Positions 32,978 to 42,205 are shown, counted from the first letter of the stretch. The stretch is 55,345 nucleotides of DNA from Bordetella parapertussis (GCA_945903445.1 CAMDNZ010000018.1:1-55345); one strand, 5' to 3'. The notes: generated by a model from the sequence alone, not told the origin. Numbers and translations are program-made.

Positions 32978-34441
32978 ATGTTGCATCCGCGCAACATGAG
33001 TAGTAGCCACAAGCCAGCTTCGGCCATCAGATTCAGGTATGCCAAAACGATGACTCGCGGGATCTCCGAACCAAGCTTTCCCTCCGCCACTTTAACCCCC
33101 TCCCAACATGCTGCGCGTCCGCGTCGTCCGGGCTGGGGCCGTGTAGCTATCGTCGCTGCGCTGGGATTGTTTGGCGGTGCCGCAGCCATTGGCATGGTGC
33201 AACAACCCAGCTACCTTTTACCTCCCACTAGTCAGGTCAAGACTACGCTCGACCTCGCGGCTGCCGATGTCGCCGTCAGCACAGTGCCAGCGGTACCTTA
33301 CATTAGCGAGACCCGCATTCGTCGCGGCGACACCTTGTCGGCGGTGTTGCAGCGTTTGGCACTGGACGAGCCCGGTTTGCAGAAGTTTCTGACTCACGAC
33401 GCCAGCGCTCGCAGCATCTACAAGCTGTATCCGGGGCGTTCGGTTCAAGCCGCGACCGACGAAACCGGCGAGCTGTTGTGGTTGCGCTATATCCACACCC
33501 CAGGCAACGACGCCGAGGGGGAAGTCGTCACCAAGATGTTGGAAGTACGACCCGAAGGCGAGAGTTTCGCCGCGGTCGAATTGACCGAAAACACCGACCG
33601 TCAGGTGCGTGTTGCCGTTGGCACGATTCAATCGTCGCTGTTCGGCGCTACCGACGCGGCGGGCATTCCAGACGCGATTACTTTGCAGATGGCCGACGTC
33701 CTGGGTGCCAAGGTCGATTTCTTGCGCGACTTGCGTCAGGGCGATCAATTTCGCATGGTTTACGAAACGCGCAGTCACGAAGGCCGGTACGCCGGTGCAG
33801 GCCGGCTGCTAGCCGTCGAATTCAATAACGGCGGCAAGACGCACAATGCCGTTTGGTTCGCCGGCGCCGGCCGGGGTGCGTATTACGATTTCGACGGCAA
33901 CAATCTGCGCGGTGCGTTCTTGAAAACCGCGCTTAAATTCAGCCGTATCAGCTCGACCTTCGGTATGCGCCAGCATCCGATTCACGGCCGCTGGATGGGT
34001 CACAAAGGCGTCGATTACGCAGCGCCCACCGGCACACCCATCCACAGCACGGCCGACGGCGTCATCGAGTTCGCTGGCACGCAAAGTGGCTATGGCAACG
34101 TGGTCATCGTGCGGCACTCCGACAAATACACCACGCTATACGCTCACCAGAGCCGCATCGGCGAAGGCATGCGCAAGGGCGCTCGCGTGGCTCAAGGTCA
34201 GTTGATCGGCTACGTCGGATCGACGGGCTGGGCCACCGGCCCGCACCTTCACTACGAATTCCGCGTCAACAACCAGCCGATCGATCCCTTGTCGGTCGAT
34301 CTGCCTGTCGCCCGAGCACTGGAGCCCGACGAAGCGCGCAAGTTCGCAGCGGCAGTCGCGCCCTATAAGCAGCAACTGGACATGATCACCCAATTCCAGA
34401 CCACGCTGTCGGACTCGATGACCAACGTCGCGTCACGGTGA
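32978..34441 (+). CDS. M23 peptidoglycan DD-endopeptidase (MepM-like)
   Basis: Cleaves peptide cross-links in peptidoglycan to allow wall growth. It is a 487-residue protein with a basic N-terminus and one membrane anchor (VAIVAALGLFGGAAAIGMV, about 56-74). A LysM or OapA-like segment follows (IRRGDTLSAVLQRLALDE, about 113-130), then a zinc peptidase domain with MRQHPIHGRWMGHKGVDYA (about 331-349, first His and Asp ligands) and TGPHLHYEFRVNN (about 418-430, HxH). The catalytic set is complete, so it is an active LytM factor rather than an EnvC-type activator. ATG codons at 32978 and 32996 are both possible. Its stop overlaps the GTG of anmK, coupling wall cutting to muropeptide sugar recovery. 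Confidence 0.92.
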   Translation: MLHPRNMSSSHKPASAIRFRYAKTMTRGISEPSFPSATLTPSQHAARPRRPGWGRVAIVAALGLFGGAAAIGMVQQPSYLLPPTSQVKTTLDLAAADVAVSTVPAVPYISETRIRRGDTLSAVLQRLALDEPGLQKFLTHDASARSIYKLYPGRSVQAATDETGELLWLRYIHTPGNDAEGEVVTKMLEVRPEGESFAAVELTENTDRQVRVAVGTIQSSLFGATDAAGIPDAITLQMADVLGAKVDFLRDLRQGDQFRMVYETRSHEGRYAGAGRLLAVEFNNGGKTHNAVWFAGAGRGAYYDFDGNNLRGAFLKTALKFSRISSTFGMRQHPIHGRWMGHKGVDYAAPTGTPIHSTADGVIEFAGTQSGYGNVVIVRHSDKYTTLYAHQSRIGEGMRKGARVAQGQLIGYVGSTGWATGPHLHYEFRVNNQPIDPLSVDLPVARALEPDEARKFAAAVAPYKQQLDMITQFQTTLSDSMTNVASR

Positions 34442-35577
34442 GCGTGCCCGTCTCCGACGCTGACGGTCTGTATATCGGCCTGATGTCGGGCACCAGCACC
34501 GACGGCGTCGATGCTGTAATAGTCGAATTCAACGCAGGCCAAGCGCCTCGCCATGTCACTGCGACCGCACGGCCCTTCGACGACGCGCTGCGCGCCGAGC
34601 TACTCGCGTTAAATACCTCGGGTCCAAATGAACTGCACCGTTGCGCCATGGCCAGCCAAGCCTTGGTACGCGTGTATGCGCAGGCCGTCCACGCGCTATT
34701 GACTCGCGCAAACGTACAAGCGGCAGCAGTACGCGCCATTGGCGCGCATGGCCAGACCGTCCGTCACCGTCCCGAGCTGGGTTATACCTGCCAGTTGAAT
34801 GCGCCCGCACTGCTGGCGGAATTGACCGGCATCGCTGTGGTGAGCGATTTCCGCGCACGCGATGTCGCGGCGCAGGGCCAAGGTGCGCCGCTCGCACCGG
34901 CGTTTCATCATGCGGTGTTCAGCGCCGATACGCCTGCCGTCGTGCTGAACCTGGGCGGTATCGCCAATATCAGCACCTTGGTTCCGGGCCGCCCGGTCAC
35001 CGGTTTCGACACGGGTCCGGCCAATGTGCTGATGGATCTATGGTGCCACCGCCATCTGGGCACGCCCTACGACGCCGACGGGCAGTGGGCCGCGACGGGC
35101 ACGATCGATCAGGGCTTACTCGATTATCTGATAGCCAGCGAGCCGTGGCTTGCGACCGCTCCGCCGAAGTCCACCGGACGCGATCTATTCAACGCCGACT
35201 GGCTGGATAGACGGCTGGCCGATTTCGGTCGTATCCGCCCTGGCGATTTGGCGGCACAGGATATACAGGCGACGCTGTGTGCATTGACTGCGCGCACCGT
35301 CGCGCACGCCATCGAAACCTGGAGCCATCGCCCAGACCATCTATGGGTGTGCGGCGGCGGTGCGCATAACCCCGTGCTAATGCGACAACTGGAAGCTTGC
35401 ATTGGCATGCCGGTACGGCCGACCGACGATTTGGGCGTGCCCGCGCAGGATGTCGAGGCCTACGCGTTTGCATGGCTGGCGTACGCATACTGCGCCGGGC
35501 TGCCGGGCAATCTGCCCGCTGTCACGGGTGCCGTTGCACCCCGAGTGCTGGGGCATTACACGCCGCTTGGCTACTGA
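34438..35577 (+). CDS. anmK: Anhydro-N-acetylmuramic acid kinase
   Basis: Phosphorylates 1,6-anhydro-MurNAc released by lytic transglycosylases, the entry to cell-wall recycling. The 379-residue sugar kinase shows GLMSGTSTDGVDAVIVEF (about 12-29), GAHGQTVRHRPELGYTCQL (about 102-120), VLNLGGIANIS (about 164-174), FDTGPANVLMDLW, and VCGGGAHNPVLMRQLEA near 304-320. The GTG start overlaps the stop of the preceding endopeptidase (GTGA). It pairs functionally with mltD elsewhere in the window, which makes the anhydro ends. Confidence 0.95.
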   Translation: MSVPVSDADGLYIGLMSGTSTDGVDAVIVEFNAGQAPRHVTATARPFDDALRAELLALNTSGPNELHRCAMASQALVRVYAQAVHALLTRANVQAAAVRAIGAHGQTVRHRPELGYTCQLNAPALLAELTGIAVVSDFRARDVAAQGQGAPLAPAFHHAVFSADTPAVVLNLGGIANISTLVPGRPVTGFDTGPANVLMDLWCHRHLGTPYDADGQWAATGTIDQGLLDYLIASEPWLATAPPKSTGRDLFNADWLDRRLADFGRIRPGDLAAQDIQATLCALTARTVAHAIETWSHRPDHLWVCGGGAHNPVLMRQLEACIGMPVRPTDDLGVPAQDVEAYAFAWLAYAYCAGLPGNLPAVTGAVAPRVLGHYTPLGY

Positions 35578-35583
35578 GTCTTT

Positions 35584-36429
35584 TTATGGCGTCAGGCAGG
35601 CCGCCACTTCGGCCAAGGTCGGCGGGCGACGCACAGTAAGCGCCTCCTGCGTCAAGCCGATGTATCCGGCTTCGGCAAACGCTGCGAGCCATCCTTCCAT
35701 CGGCCAGCGCCCCCATATTCGCTTAAAGCGCCTTGCATTCGCGACGATGCTCGAAAAATGATTGAGTGGAGGATCGTAGACGGCATGGTACTGATGGAAC
35801 GCCAAGGCACCGACCAGCTCGATGCCTATGCCTGCGCGCCGCGCTCGAAAAGCGAAATCGGTATCTTCGCCGCCGTAACCCAGGTAATGCGTATCGAAAC
35901 CGCCGATTGCTTCGTAACTTGCCCGGCGGCAAGCAAAATTGAGCGACCAGAACATGTGGTGGGGCATCGCGCAGCCGACGTGCCGCGCGTCATGCGCCGC
36001 GTGGATCTGACCCAAGCCATTCAAAGTCTCTTCAGACCAGCCGGATGCGGACGCACCCGCAGGCAGATATCGAACGAGACCTTGATAGAGCGCGCCCTTG
36101 CGGTGCCCATTACGCTGGTCGGAACACAAGCGCTCGCGATAGCACTCGATCAGCGTCGCTGAAGGGATGCAATCGACATCCAGGAAAATCATCGCCTCGC
36201 TGGTGACGTGCGAGGCGGCGAGGTTGCGTGCCGCGGCCAGAGGCAGTGCATACCGGGGCCCTTCGATAACCAGGCTGACGATCGGAAAGTGCGGACTGCT
36301 CGAAGACACCGGCGCTTCGTTCATGTGCACGACAATCAGCCTGGCAGGCGCAACCGTAGAACGCGCCAAACCGAGAATGAGATTATCGAGATGAGAGCGG
36401 CGACCATGAACCAGTGTCAGCACGTCCAT
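35584..36429 (-). CDS. Glycosyltransferase, GT2 with GT7-like C-terminus
   Basis: A 281-residue GT-A transferase. The start is MDVLTLVHGRRSHLDNLILG, the metal-binding site is FLDVDCIPS (about 79-87), and the C-terminal galactosyltransferase-like motif is GGFDTHYLGYGGEDTDFAFR (about 179-198). This last block is typical of enzymes that extend a glycan. No membrane segment. The ATG at 36429 is two bases after the stop of the middle gene, so it is last in a three-gene unit. Donor and acceptor are unknown. Confidence 0.82.
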   Translation of the reverse strand: MDVLTLVHGRRSHLDNLILGLARSTVAPARLIVVHMNEAPVSSSSPHFPIVSLVIEGPRYALPLAAARNLAASHVTSEAMIFLDVDCIPSATLIECYRERLCSDQRNGHRKGALYQGLVRYLPAGASASGWSEETLNGLGQIHAAHDARHVGCAMPHHMFWSLNFACRRASYEAIGGFDTHYLGYGGEDTDFAFRARRAGIGIELVGALAFHQYHAVYDPPLNHFSSIVANARRFKRIWGRWPMEGWLAAFAEAGYIGLTQEALTVRRPPTLAEVAACLTP

Positions 36430-36431
36430 AG

Positions 36432-37637
36432 CTATCCCCGACTCGACATGCTCGCCATGGGCTTCAACACGCTTTCGGCCACCGTCAATATGGCGGTGGC
36501 TGCCCGCTCTGCACCATGACCGTCGCTCAATGCCGCCCACCCGCCTCGGTCTAATATCGACGCCTCTTGCAGTATTTGTGGCCAATCGCCTGCATCGGGC
36601 CACGCCTCCAACCCTATGGCGCAGCCCGCGGCCTGCAGCAGTCGAGCGGTGGAATGCTGCTCGCCATAAGGGCGACTATCGGGCACGCATACGAAACGGC
36701 ACCGAAGGTCTGCAATTTCGCTCACCAGGCTATCGCCCCCCGAACCCACCACCACGTCGGCATCGATTAGCCACGACCTGGGATCGGCCACCGTGCCGAC
36801 GAAGACGAGATTGTCGGGCACATTCGCGCCATCGATAGGTTCGACGGGCCCTAGCACCGACCATTTCCAATCAGGGCATGCCACTGCAGCTGCGATCGCC
36901 AGCTTGCCGTCGATCGCCGTGCCGCCATAGCCCGCGACTACAGTGACGGCACCTGCATGCCTGCAACCTCGCACTCTGGCGAAACCGGCGTCCTTTGCGA
37001 AACCGGCGTCGCCAGTATCACTGGTGCCGATGGCGCCTTCCTTGCGTGGGTCGCTTCCTTGTAGGGAGGTATGGCGTGGGCGGTGCCGCCTCCGCTCGGG
37101 CTCGCACATTGCGTCATCTGCACCGTATCGGGAGATCAAACCGGTGTAGTCCGTCTTGGCACGCCACCGATCGGGCGTACCCGGTTCTTCCAACATCTCT
37201 GAGTATGGCGCCAACAGGCTCGATGCACTCGCGTACGCGAACTGATGTGCCGGATCGAAGCGGTCGCCACGCTGCCGGACATAGATCACCGGTACCGAAC
37301 TCAAGCGAGCCAGTGTTGCGATTTCGACCGAGACATCGACGATCAGCACACAAGGCCAGTTTGTATCAAACCATTCCGTCACGATGCGCGCACGAGCACG
37401 CAAGCCCGACACGCCCAGGGGCGCATAGTGCAATCGCTCGAACGACTCAGGAACGGTATCGGCGTCGTAATCCAAAGGAAGGCGAACGAAACTGACATTT
37501 GGCGAACATTCGTCGTCGCACGCAACACTGCTCAATATCGTTACTGCACACGGCATCGCCCGGGCGATGGCAAGCGCGCGCTGCACGTGCCCTCGGCCGT
37601 GATGATGCGCGTAATAGCCGACCGTCACCTCAGACAT
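36432..37637 (-). CDS. GT-B glycosyltransferase (GT28/GT1-like)
   Basis: A 401-residue protein of GT-B type. The N-terminal half starts VGYYAHHHGRGHVQRALAIA (about 6-25), a glycine-rich sugar-acceptor loop. The C-terminal half has VVAGYGGTAIDGKLAIAAAV (about 233-252) and DVVVGSGGDSLVSEIADL (about 296-313), the donor-phosphate region. Between them residues about 180-230 form a polar insert with a short repeat (DAGFAK/DAGFAR) that looks disordered. It overlaps the upstream GT4 gene by 8 bases and abuts the GT2/7 gene downstream. Specificity cannot be told. Confidence 0.7.
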   Translation of the reverse strand: MSEVTVGYYAHHHGRGHVQRALAIARAMPCAVTILSSVACDDECSPNVSFVRLPLDYDADTVPESFERLHYAPLGVSGLRARARIVTEWFDTNWPCVLIVDVSVEIATLARLSSVPVIYVRQRGDRFDPAHQFAYASASSLLAPYSEMLEEPGTPDRWRAKTDYTGLISRYGADDAMCEPERRRHRPRHTSLQGSDPRKEGAIGTSDTGDAGFAKDAGFARVRGCRHAGAVTVVAGYGGTAIDGKLAIAAAVACPDWKWSVLGPVEPIDGANVPDNLVFVGTVADPRSWLIDADVVVGSGGDSLVSEIADLRCRFVCVPDSRPYGEQHSTARLLQAAGCAIGLEAWPDAGDWPQILQEASILDRGGWAALSDGHGAERAATAILTVAESVLKPMASMSSRG

Positions 37638-38766
37638 GGGCGTGGGCCAGGTGAATCAGCTTGAGCAGCGCCATCTCGTACCGATTGACCATCGTGTCTA
37701 TATCCCATAACCGTTCGGCGCGCTCTCGACATGCCCCGCCAGACAGGGCCGATGCGGCGATCAATGCAGCAGCCAGCGCGGCAACATCGCCATCGGGCAC
37801 CACCACACCAGTGGAGGCAGAAATCAGCTCAGGCAAAGCCCCTTTGGAGAAAGCCGCAACGGGCGTGCCACAAGCCATGGCTTCGGCCACCACCAGACCA
37901 AATGGCTCCTCCCATAATGGCGTTACCGCACATACGGCCGCCTGTCCCAACTCACGAACCAAGGCCGACCGATCCAGGTGACCTAGGAACACGGCAGTGT
38001 CGCTCAAGCGCGGCGCGATCTCGGCGTCGAAGTACGCCTGATCCGTGATCTTGCCAGCGATGCGAATATCGAGACCCGCCAAATGGGCCGCGTCCATGGC
38101 AAGGTGCGCCCCTTTGTCTGCGACCAGTCGTCCGAACCACATGACGTGGCTGCCATCGGTGAACCCTGCTTCCCGCTCCGCGTCGTTGGCCGCCGTTCGC
38201 CAATGCCGCTGCGGTGTATGTCGTGGTGGTGGATGCCACAGCGACAAATCGATGCCGTTCGCAATCACATCGCAGACGGGTAGGAACGCCGCCCATTGTG
38301 CGGCGTTCGAATGCGACACCGTACAGTACCGCCCTTCCCCTCGTGCGCCCTGCGCGACCACCGCGTTGATCAACTCGAAGAAAGGAGGCGTATGCAGCAC
38401 CGTCAACATCGGAGTCGCCAAAGTGCCTGCCATCGTAATGGGCGCGTAATGCAAAGCGTTGTTCAAAATGACGTCGAAGCCGAAGCCATCGATGCGCTGC
38501 ATGCAATCCATATAGGCATGATGCTCGGCGATGTAATCCGTGCTGGAGGTGTCGTAGGGATGACGACCGCCATCATCGCAATGCATGGCGCTCACCGCCA
38601 TCGTCTCGACCGGCAATTCCGCTGCGGCACCGGCCGTGGCGAACAGAGTCACGTCGTGTCCCCTGGCCTGCAAACGGGTCGTGATGTCGTACGTGAACGA
38701 CTCCAATCCGCCCGCGAACGGCTGGGCAATCGGATGCTTGATATGCGTGAGAATGCCGACTTTCAT
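37630..38766 (-). CDS. GT4-family glycosyltransferase
   Basis: A 378-residue retaining GT-B transferase. Marks are the N-terminal MKVGILTHIKHPIAQPFAGG (about 1-20, with the Gly-Gly loop), VIANGIDLSLWHPP (about 168-181), VMWFGRLVADKGAHLAMDAA (about 208-227), and the EX7E motif EEPFGLVVAEAMACGTPVAA (about 287-306). It is the first of three abutting glycosyltransferase genes. It resembles enzymes that act on small molecules or lipid acceptors as well as polysaccharide ones, so the product may be an exopolysaccharide, a glycolipid or a glycosylated metabolite. No transporter or polymerase genes flank the trio. Confidence 0.85.
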   Translation of the reverse strand: MKVGILTHIKHPIAQPFAGGLESFTYDITTRLQARGHDVTLFATAGAAAELPVETMAVSAMHCDDGGRHPYDTSSTDYIAEHHAYMDCMQRIDGFGFDVILNNALHYAPITMAGTLATPMLTVLHTPPFFELINAVVAQGARGEGRYCTVSHSNAAQWAAFLPVCDVIANGIDLSLWHPPPRHTPQRHWRTAANDAEREAGFTDGSHVMWFGRLVADKGAHLAMDAAHLAGLDIRIAGKITDQAYFDAEIAPRLSDTAVFLGHLDRSALVRELGQAAVCAVTPLWEEPFGLVVAEAMACGTPVAAFSKGALPELISASTGVVVPDGDVAALAAALIAASALSGGACRERAERLWDIDTMVNRYEMALLKLIHLAHAHV

Positions 38767-38850
38767 TATTATTGTTCAACACTGTAGAGGTGGCGCAATG
38801 ATTCGCACGATGGCGTTGACACCTTCACCCCGCAAGCGGCGAGCCGACCC

Positions 38851-38896
38851 TCGAAAACAAGGGGCCCGAACCGGGTAAGCATCCCGCTTCAGGCCC
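38851..38896 (-). terminator. Intrinsic terminator after erpA
   Basis: On the minus strand a 14-base imperfect stem (arms at 38883-38896 and 38862-38875, core GGGCC/GGCCC, GAA/TTC and CGGG/CCCG) is followed by CTTGTTTTC. It lies 60 bases past the erpA stop. Confidence 0.7.
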
Positions 38897-38955
38897 TGAA
38901 TCTTTGCTGCTTTGCGAAATCCTTGCTGCTTACTGCACCTCGATAACGCGCTGGA

Positions 38956-39327
38956 CTACACCGAGAAAGACGATCCGCAACCGCAAGTCGTACTGGCGTT
39001 CGGATTGCGAATGACGAATTGCGCGCCCTCGAGGTCTTCTTTGTAGTCGATCTCGGCACCCACCAGATACTGGAAGCTCATGGGATCGACCAGCAATTGG
39101 ACGCCGTCTTTGTCCAGCGCGGTGTCGTCTTCGTTGACGACTTCATCGAAGGTAAAGCCATACTGGAAGCCCGAGCAGCCGCCGCCTTGCACGAACACGC
39201 GCAATTTCAAGTCGGGATTGCCTTCTTCGATCAAGAGGTCTTTGACCTTGGCAGCAGCCGCATCCGTGAACACGAGGGGTACGGGCGGGGGGGCTTGCAG
39301 GTCGACGGATTCAGTGACTGCGTTCAT
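38956..39327 (-). CDS. erpA: Iron-sulfur cluster carrier ErpA
   Basis: An A-type carrier that delivers [4Fe-4S] clusters to target enzymes such as those of isoprenoid synthesis. The 123-residue protein has three invariant cysteines: one in FVQGGGCSGFQYGF (about 47-60) and two in STTCGCGSSFSV at the very end. The ATG at 39327 has AGGAG 8 bases upstream; longer upstream readings lack a ribosome site. It follows the coiled-coil membrane protein gene and ends at a terminator. Confidence 0.95.
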   Translation of the reverse strand: MNAVTESVDLQAPPPVPLVFTDAAAAKVKDLLIEEGNPDLKLRVFVQGGGCSGFQYGFTFDEVVNEDDTALDKDGVQLLVDPMSFQYLVGAEIDYKEDLEGAQFVIRNPNASTTCGCGSSFSV

Positions 39328-39410
39328 AGTGGTTCTCCTGGCCAATTCGGCCAATCTGGGCGCATAACGCACCCGGTATTCGTTCAATATAGCGCACCGA
39401 GCTTACTAAC

Positions 39411-40136
39411 TCAAAGGCCGGGCTTGACGCTGCGGCTGGCACGCACCACCTTGCCTTCCTGCACGTTCAGCGTAATGGTGTGCGGCTCGAATCCCTCGGG
39501 AATCGCCAGCAAGCCCTGTACACGCTGATAACGATCGAAAGCGATCTCCAGATCGGGCTCATCGCCCTCGTTCGCCAGGGACGATCCGGTCAGCGGACTC
39601 AGCGTCAGCGTTTCCTGCCGACCGCCGCGTACACCCTCGGCGACGAACGACAGACTGCCGTCGAAGGATCCGTTGTCGACGTTACCGCTGCGCATCAACA
39701 ACACCCGATAGCGCAGCGCGTTGCCCTGACGGCTCACCTCCATGCCGCGCACCGTAATGGTGCCTCGTGGACCAGTGGGTAATAACTGCTCGTACACCGT
39801 CAGTTGCTCGCGCAATCGGGCAATTTCGCCCTCCTGCTGCTTCACGCTACGCTCTAGGTTCTGGCGAGTCGCGAACTCCAGCAAGCGCTCGCCGTCGCGG
39901 CGCTCGCGCTCGGCCTGCAACTGCGTGTTCGACTCACGCAGCGCATCGATGGCGTCGCGCTGCTCGGCTGCCTGGCGCACCTCGCGCGATAGGCGATCGC
40001 CCATCACGTTCAGATTGGCCTGGCCGGCCCACTGCCCGACAAAAAATCCGACAGCGAGCACGACGACGATACCCAAGGCGGCAATCGCCTTAGTGCGTCC
40101 GGCGAGTTTACTCAAGGCAGCAGCGCGACGTGGCAC
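39411..40136 (-). CDS. Conserved coiled-coil membrane protein between argC and erpA
   Basis: A 241-residue protein with one N-terminal membrane helix (AIAALGIVVVLAVGFFVGQW, about 17-36) and a long coiled coil (about 45-115, with REVRQAAEQRDAIDALRESN and RQNLERSVKQQEGEIARLRE). A beta-rich periplasmic domain ends it (about 120-241, RGTITVRGMEVSRQGNALRY). It belongs to a family of unknown function (DUF6776-like) kept in this gene order in Burkholderiales. The GTG start overlaps the end of argC by 25 bases on the same strand, so its translation depends on argC. Confidence 0.78.
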   Translation of the reverse strand: MPRRAAALSKLAGRTKAIAALGIVVVLAVGFFVGQWAGQANLNVMGDRLSREVRQAAEQRDAIDALRESNTQLQAERERRDGERLLEFATRQNLERSVKQQEGEIARLREQLTVYEQLLPTGPRGTITVRGMEVSRQGNALRYRVLLMRSGNVDNGSFDGSLSFVAEGVRGGRQETLTLSPLTGSSLANEGDEPDLEIAFDRYQRVQGLLAIPEGFEPHTITLNVQEGKVVRASRSVKPGL

Positions 40137-41179
40137 AAGCCCGTGGTTTCAGGCAAATTAAACAACAGGTTCATGTTCTGCACTGCCTGACCCGACGCAC
40201 CTTTCACCAGATTGTCCTGAACCACCAAAATGACCAGCAAATCGCTGCCTTCCGGCCGATGCAGGCCAATGCGCAACTGGTTCGAACCGCGCACCGAACG
40301 CGTCTCCGGCAGGCTCCCCGCCGGCATCACGTCCACGAACGGTTCGTCCTTGTAGCGCGCCTCGAACAGCGCTTGGAAATTGGTGTCGCGCGCCTCGGGC
40401 AAGATGCGCGCATACAGCGTCGAGAACATTCCGCGAATCATGGGCACCAGATGCGGCACGAAGGTCAGACCGACTCGCTCGCCCGCCAGGCGTTCGAGCT
40501 GAGCGGAAATCTCGGGGTGATGCCGATGACCCGCCACCGAGTACGCACGGAAGTTGTCCGACGCCTCGGAAAACAGGGTGGACACTTCGGCTTTGCGACC
40601 GGCACCGGACACGCCGGACTTGCAATCGGCCACCAACGTTTGAGTGTCGATCAGCTTCTGTTTGCTCTCCAGCAAAGGGGCCAGACCCAAAATGACCGTG
40701 GTGGGATAGCACCCGGGATTACCGATGATTTTGGCTTTGCGAATAGCGTCGCGATTGGTCTCGACCAAGCCATAAGCCGAGGAATCGGCCAGCAGATCGG
40801 GGCACGCATGCGGCATCTTGTACCACTTCTCGAACATGGCCGTATCGGCCAAGCGGAAATCGGCGGCCAGATCGATGATCTTTACGCCAGCCTCGGTCAA
40901 TGCCTCGGCCTGCGCCATGGCTACGCCGTGAGGCGTGGCAAAAAACACGACATCACATTGATTCAGAAGCGCATTGTCGGGCGAGGAAAACGCCAGATCG
41001 ACATGGCCACGCAAGTTGGGATACATGTCAGCCACGGACAGGCCAACCTCCTTGCGAGACGTGATGGCGGTCAACTCGACATTAGGGTGCGAAGACAGCA
41101 GACGCAACAACTCGACGCCGGTGTAGCCGGTGCCGCCGACGATGCCAACCTTGATACGTGCCTGAGATGCCTGGACCAT
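40112..41179 (-). CDS. argC: N-acetyl-gamma-glutamyl-phosphate reductase
   Basis: Third step of arginine synthesis: reduces N-acetylglutamyl phosphate with NADPH. The 355-residue protein shows the nucleotide loop VGIVGGTGYTGVELLRLL (about 12-29), the catalytic Cys in IGNPGCYPTTVIL (about 151-163), and PHLVPMIRGMFSTLYAR (about 243-259). Length fits the long form of ArgC. Other arg genes are not in the window, as usual for dispersed arg genes in this group. Confidence 0.95.
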   Translation of the reverse strand: MVQASQARIKVGIVGGTGYTGVELLRLLSSHPNVELTAITSRKEVGLSVADMYPNLRGHVDLAFSSPDNALLNQCDVVFFATPHGVAMAQAEALTEAGVKIIDLAADFRLADTAMFEKWYKMPHACPDLLADSSAYGLVETNRDAIRKAKIIGNPGCYPTTVILGLAPLLESKQKLIDTQTLVADCKSGVSGAGRKAEVSTLFSEASDNFRAYSVAGHRHHPEISAQLERLAGERVGLTFVPHLVPMIRGMFSTLYARILPEARDTNFQALFEARYKDEPFVDVMPAGSLPETRSVRGSNQLRIGLHRPEGSDLLVILVVQDNLVKGASGQAVQNMNLLFNLPETTGLCHVALLP

Positions 41180-41276
41180 AGTAAGTGCGCTCTGAAAACA
41201 GTGAAGAGAATAAAAGGATTGTACTCATGTCGAACTTGGACGGTGCTGCGACAAAAGCGACTGTCACGCGCCGGCC

Positions 41277-41327
41277 CAATGCACTGCGCTCACCGACTCA
41301 ATGCACTGCCACTCGCAGGCCCAATGC
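41277..41327. repeat. Irregular repeats of CAATGCACTGC near the rpsI terminator
   Basis: CAATGCACTGC occurs at 41277-41287 and 41299-41309, and a shorter CAATGCA at 41322-41328, at 22-23 base spacing. They lie between argC's leader and the rplM-rpsI terminator. No function evident. Confidence 0.5.
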
Positions 41328-41353
41328 AAAAAGGCCGCTTGCGCGGCCTTTTT
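41328..41353. terminator. Bidirectional terminator after rpsI
   Basis: AAAAAGGCCGC, loop TTGC, GCGGCCTTTTT. The A and T runs on both sides make it work in either direction. It lies 21 bases past the rpsI stop, which reads toward it on the minus strand. Confidence 0.88.
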
Positions 41354-41374
41354 GACAACAGCTTCGATAAGCGA

Positions 41375-41767
41375 TTAACGCTTGCTGAACTGTTTACGAC
41401 GACGTGCTTTACGCAGACCGACTTTCTTACGCTCGACTTCGCGGGCGTCACGGGTGACGTAACCGGCGTGCTTGAGCTGCGACTTGAGGTCTGCATCGTA
41501 GTCGATCAACGCACGGGTAATGCCGTGGCGGATCGCGCCGGCTTGGCCAGTCTGGCCGCCGCCGTGCACGTTCACACGGATGTCGAACGATTCGAGGTGG
41601 TTGGTCAAAGCGAGGGGCTGGCGCACGATCATGCGGCCCGTTTCGCGCGAGAAGAACTCGTCGACGACTTTGCCGTTGACGACGATCTTGCCCGTACCTT
41701 TTTTGAGGAACACGCGCGCCACCGAAGTCTTGCGACGACCCGTTCCGTAATTCCAATTACCGATCAT
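41375..41767 (-). CDS. rpsI: 30S ribosomal protein S9
   Basis: A small-subunit protein whose C-terminal tail contacts P-site tRNA. The 130-residue protein has the S9 marks YGTGRRKTSVARVFLKKGTG (about 6-25), VHGGGQTGQAGAIRHGITRA (about 68-87) and the basic end GLRKARRRKQFSKR. It lies 9 bases after rplM, the standard L13-S9 operon. Confidence 0.98.
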   Translation of the reverse strand: MIGNWNYGTGRRKTSVARVFLKKGTGKIVVNGKVVDEFFSRETGRMIVRQPLALTNHLESFDIRVNVHGGGQTGQAGAIRHGITRALIDYDADLKSQLKHAGYVTRDAREVERKKVGLRKARRRKQFSKR

Positions 41768-41776
41768 GGCGTATCC

Positions 41777-42205
41777 TTAGAATTCCAGCGGCTTAGGCTG
41801 CTGGGCGGTGTGGGGGTGCTCAGCGCCGGCGTACACCTTGAGCTTCTTGATCATGGCGTAGCCCAGCGGACCCTTGGGCAACATGCCCTTGACCGCTTTC
41901 TGCATGGCACGACCGGGAAAACGCGCTTGCATTTTCTCGAAGTTGGTTTCGCGGATACCGCCCGGGTAAGTCGTGTGACGGAAATACTTCTTGTCCTTCG
42001 ACTTGTTGCCGGTGACAACGATATCGGCAGCGTTGATGATGATGATGTAATCACCGGTATCAACGTGCGGCGTGAATTCGGGTTTGTGCTTGCCACGCAG
42101 GCGGCGTGCGACTTCGCTGGCCACACGACCGAGGACTTTGTCCTTGGCGTCGATCACAAACCACTCACGCGTGACTTCATGCGGCTTGGCCACAAATGTC
42201 TTCAT
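41777..42205 (-). CDS. rplM: 50S ribosomal protein L13
   Basis: An early-assembling large-subunit protein. The 142-residue protein shows VIDAKDKVLGRVASEVARRL (about 17-36), HVDTGDYIIIINAADIVVTG and the C-terminal GMLPKGPLGYAMIKKLKVYA. AGGAACC precedes the ATG. First gene of the rplM-rpsI operon. Confidence 0.98.
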   Translation of the reverse strand: MKTFVAKPHEVTREWFVIDAKDKVLGRVASEVARRLRGKHKPEFTPHVDTGDYIIIINAADIVVTGNKSKDKKYFRHTTYPGGIRETNFEKMQARFPGRAMQKAVKGMLPKGPLGYAMIKKLKVYAGAEHPHTAQQPKPLEF

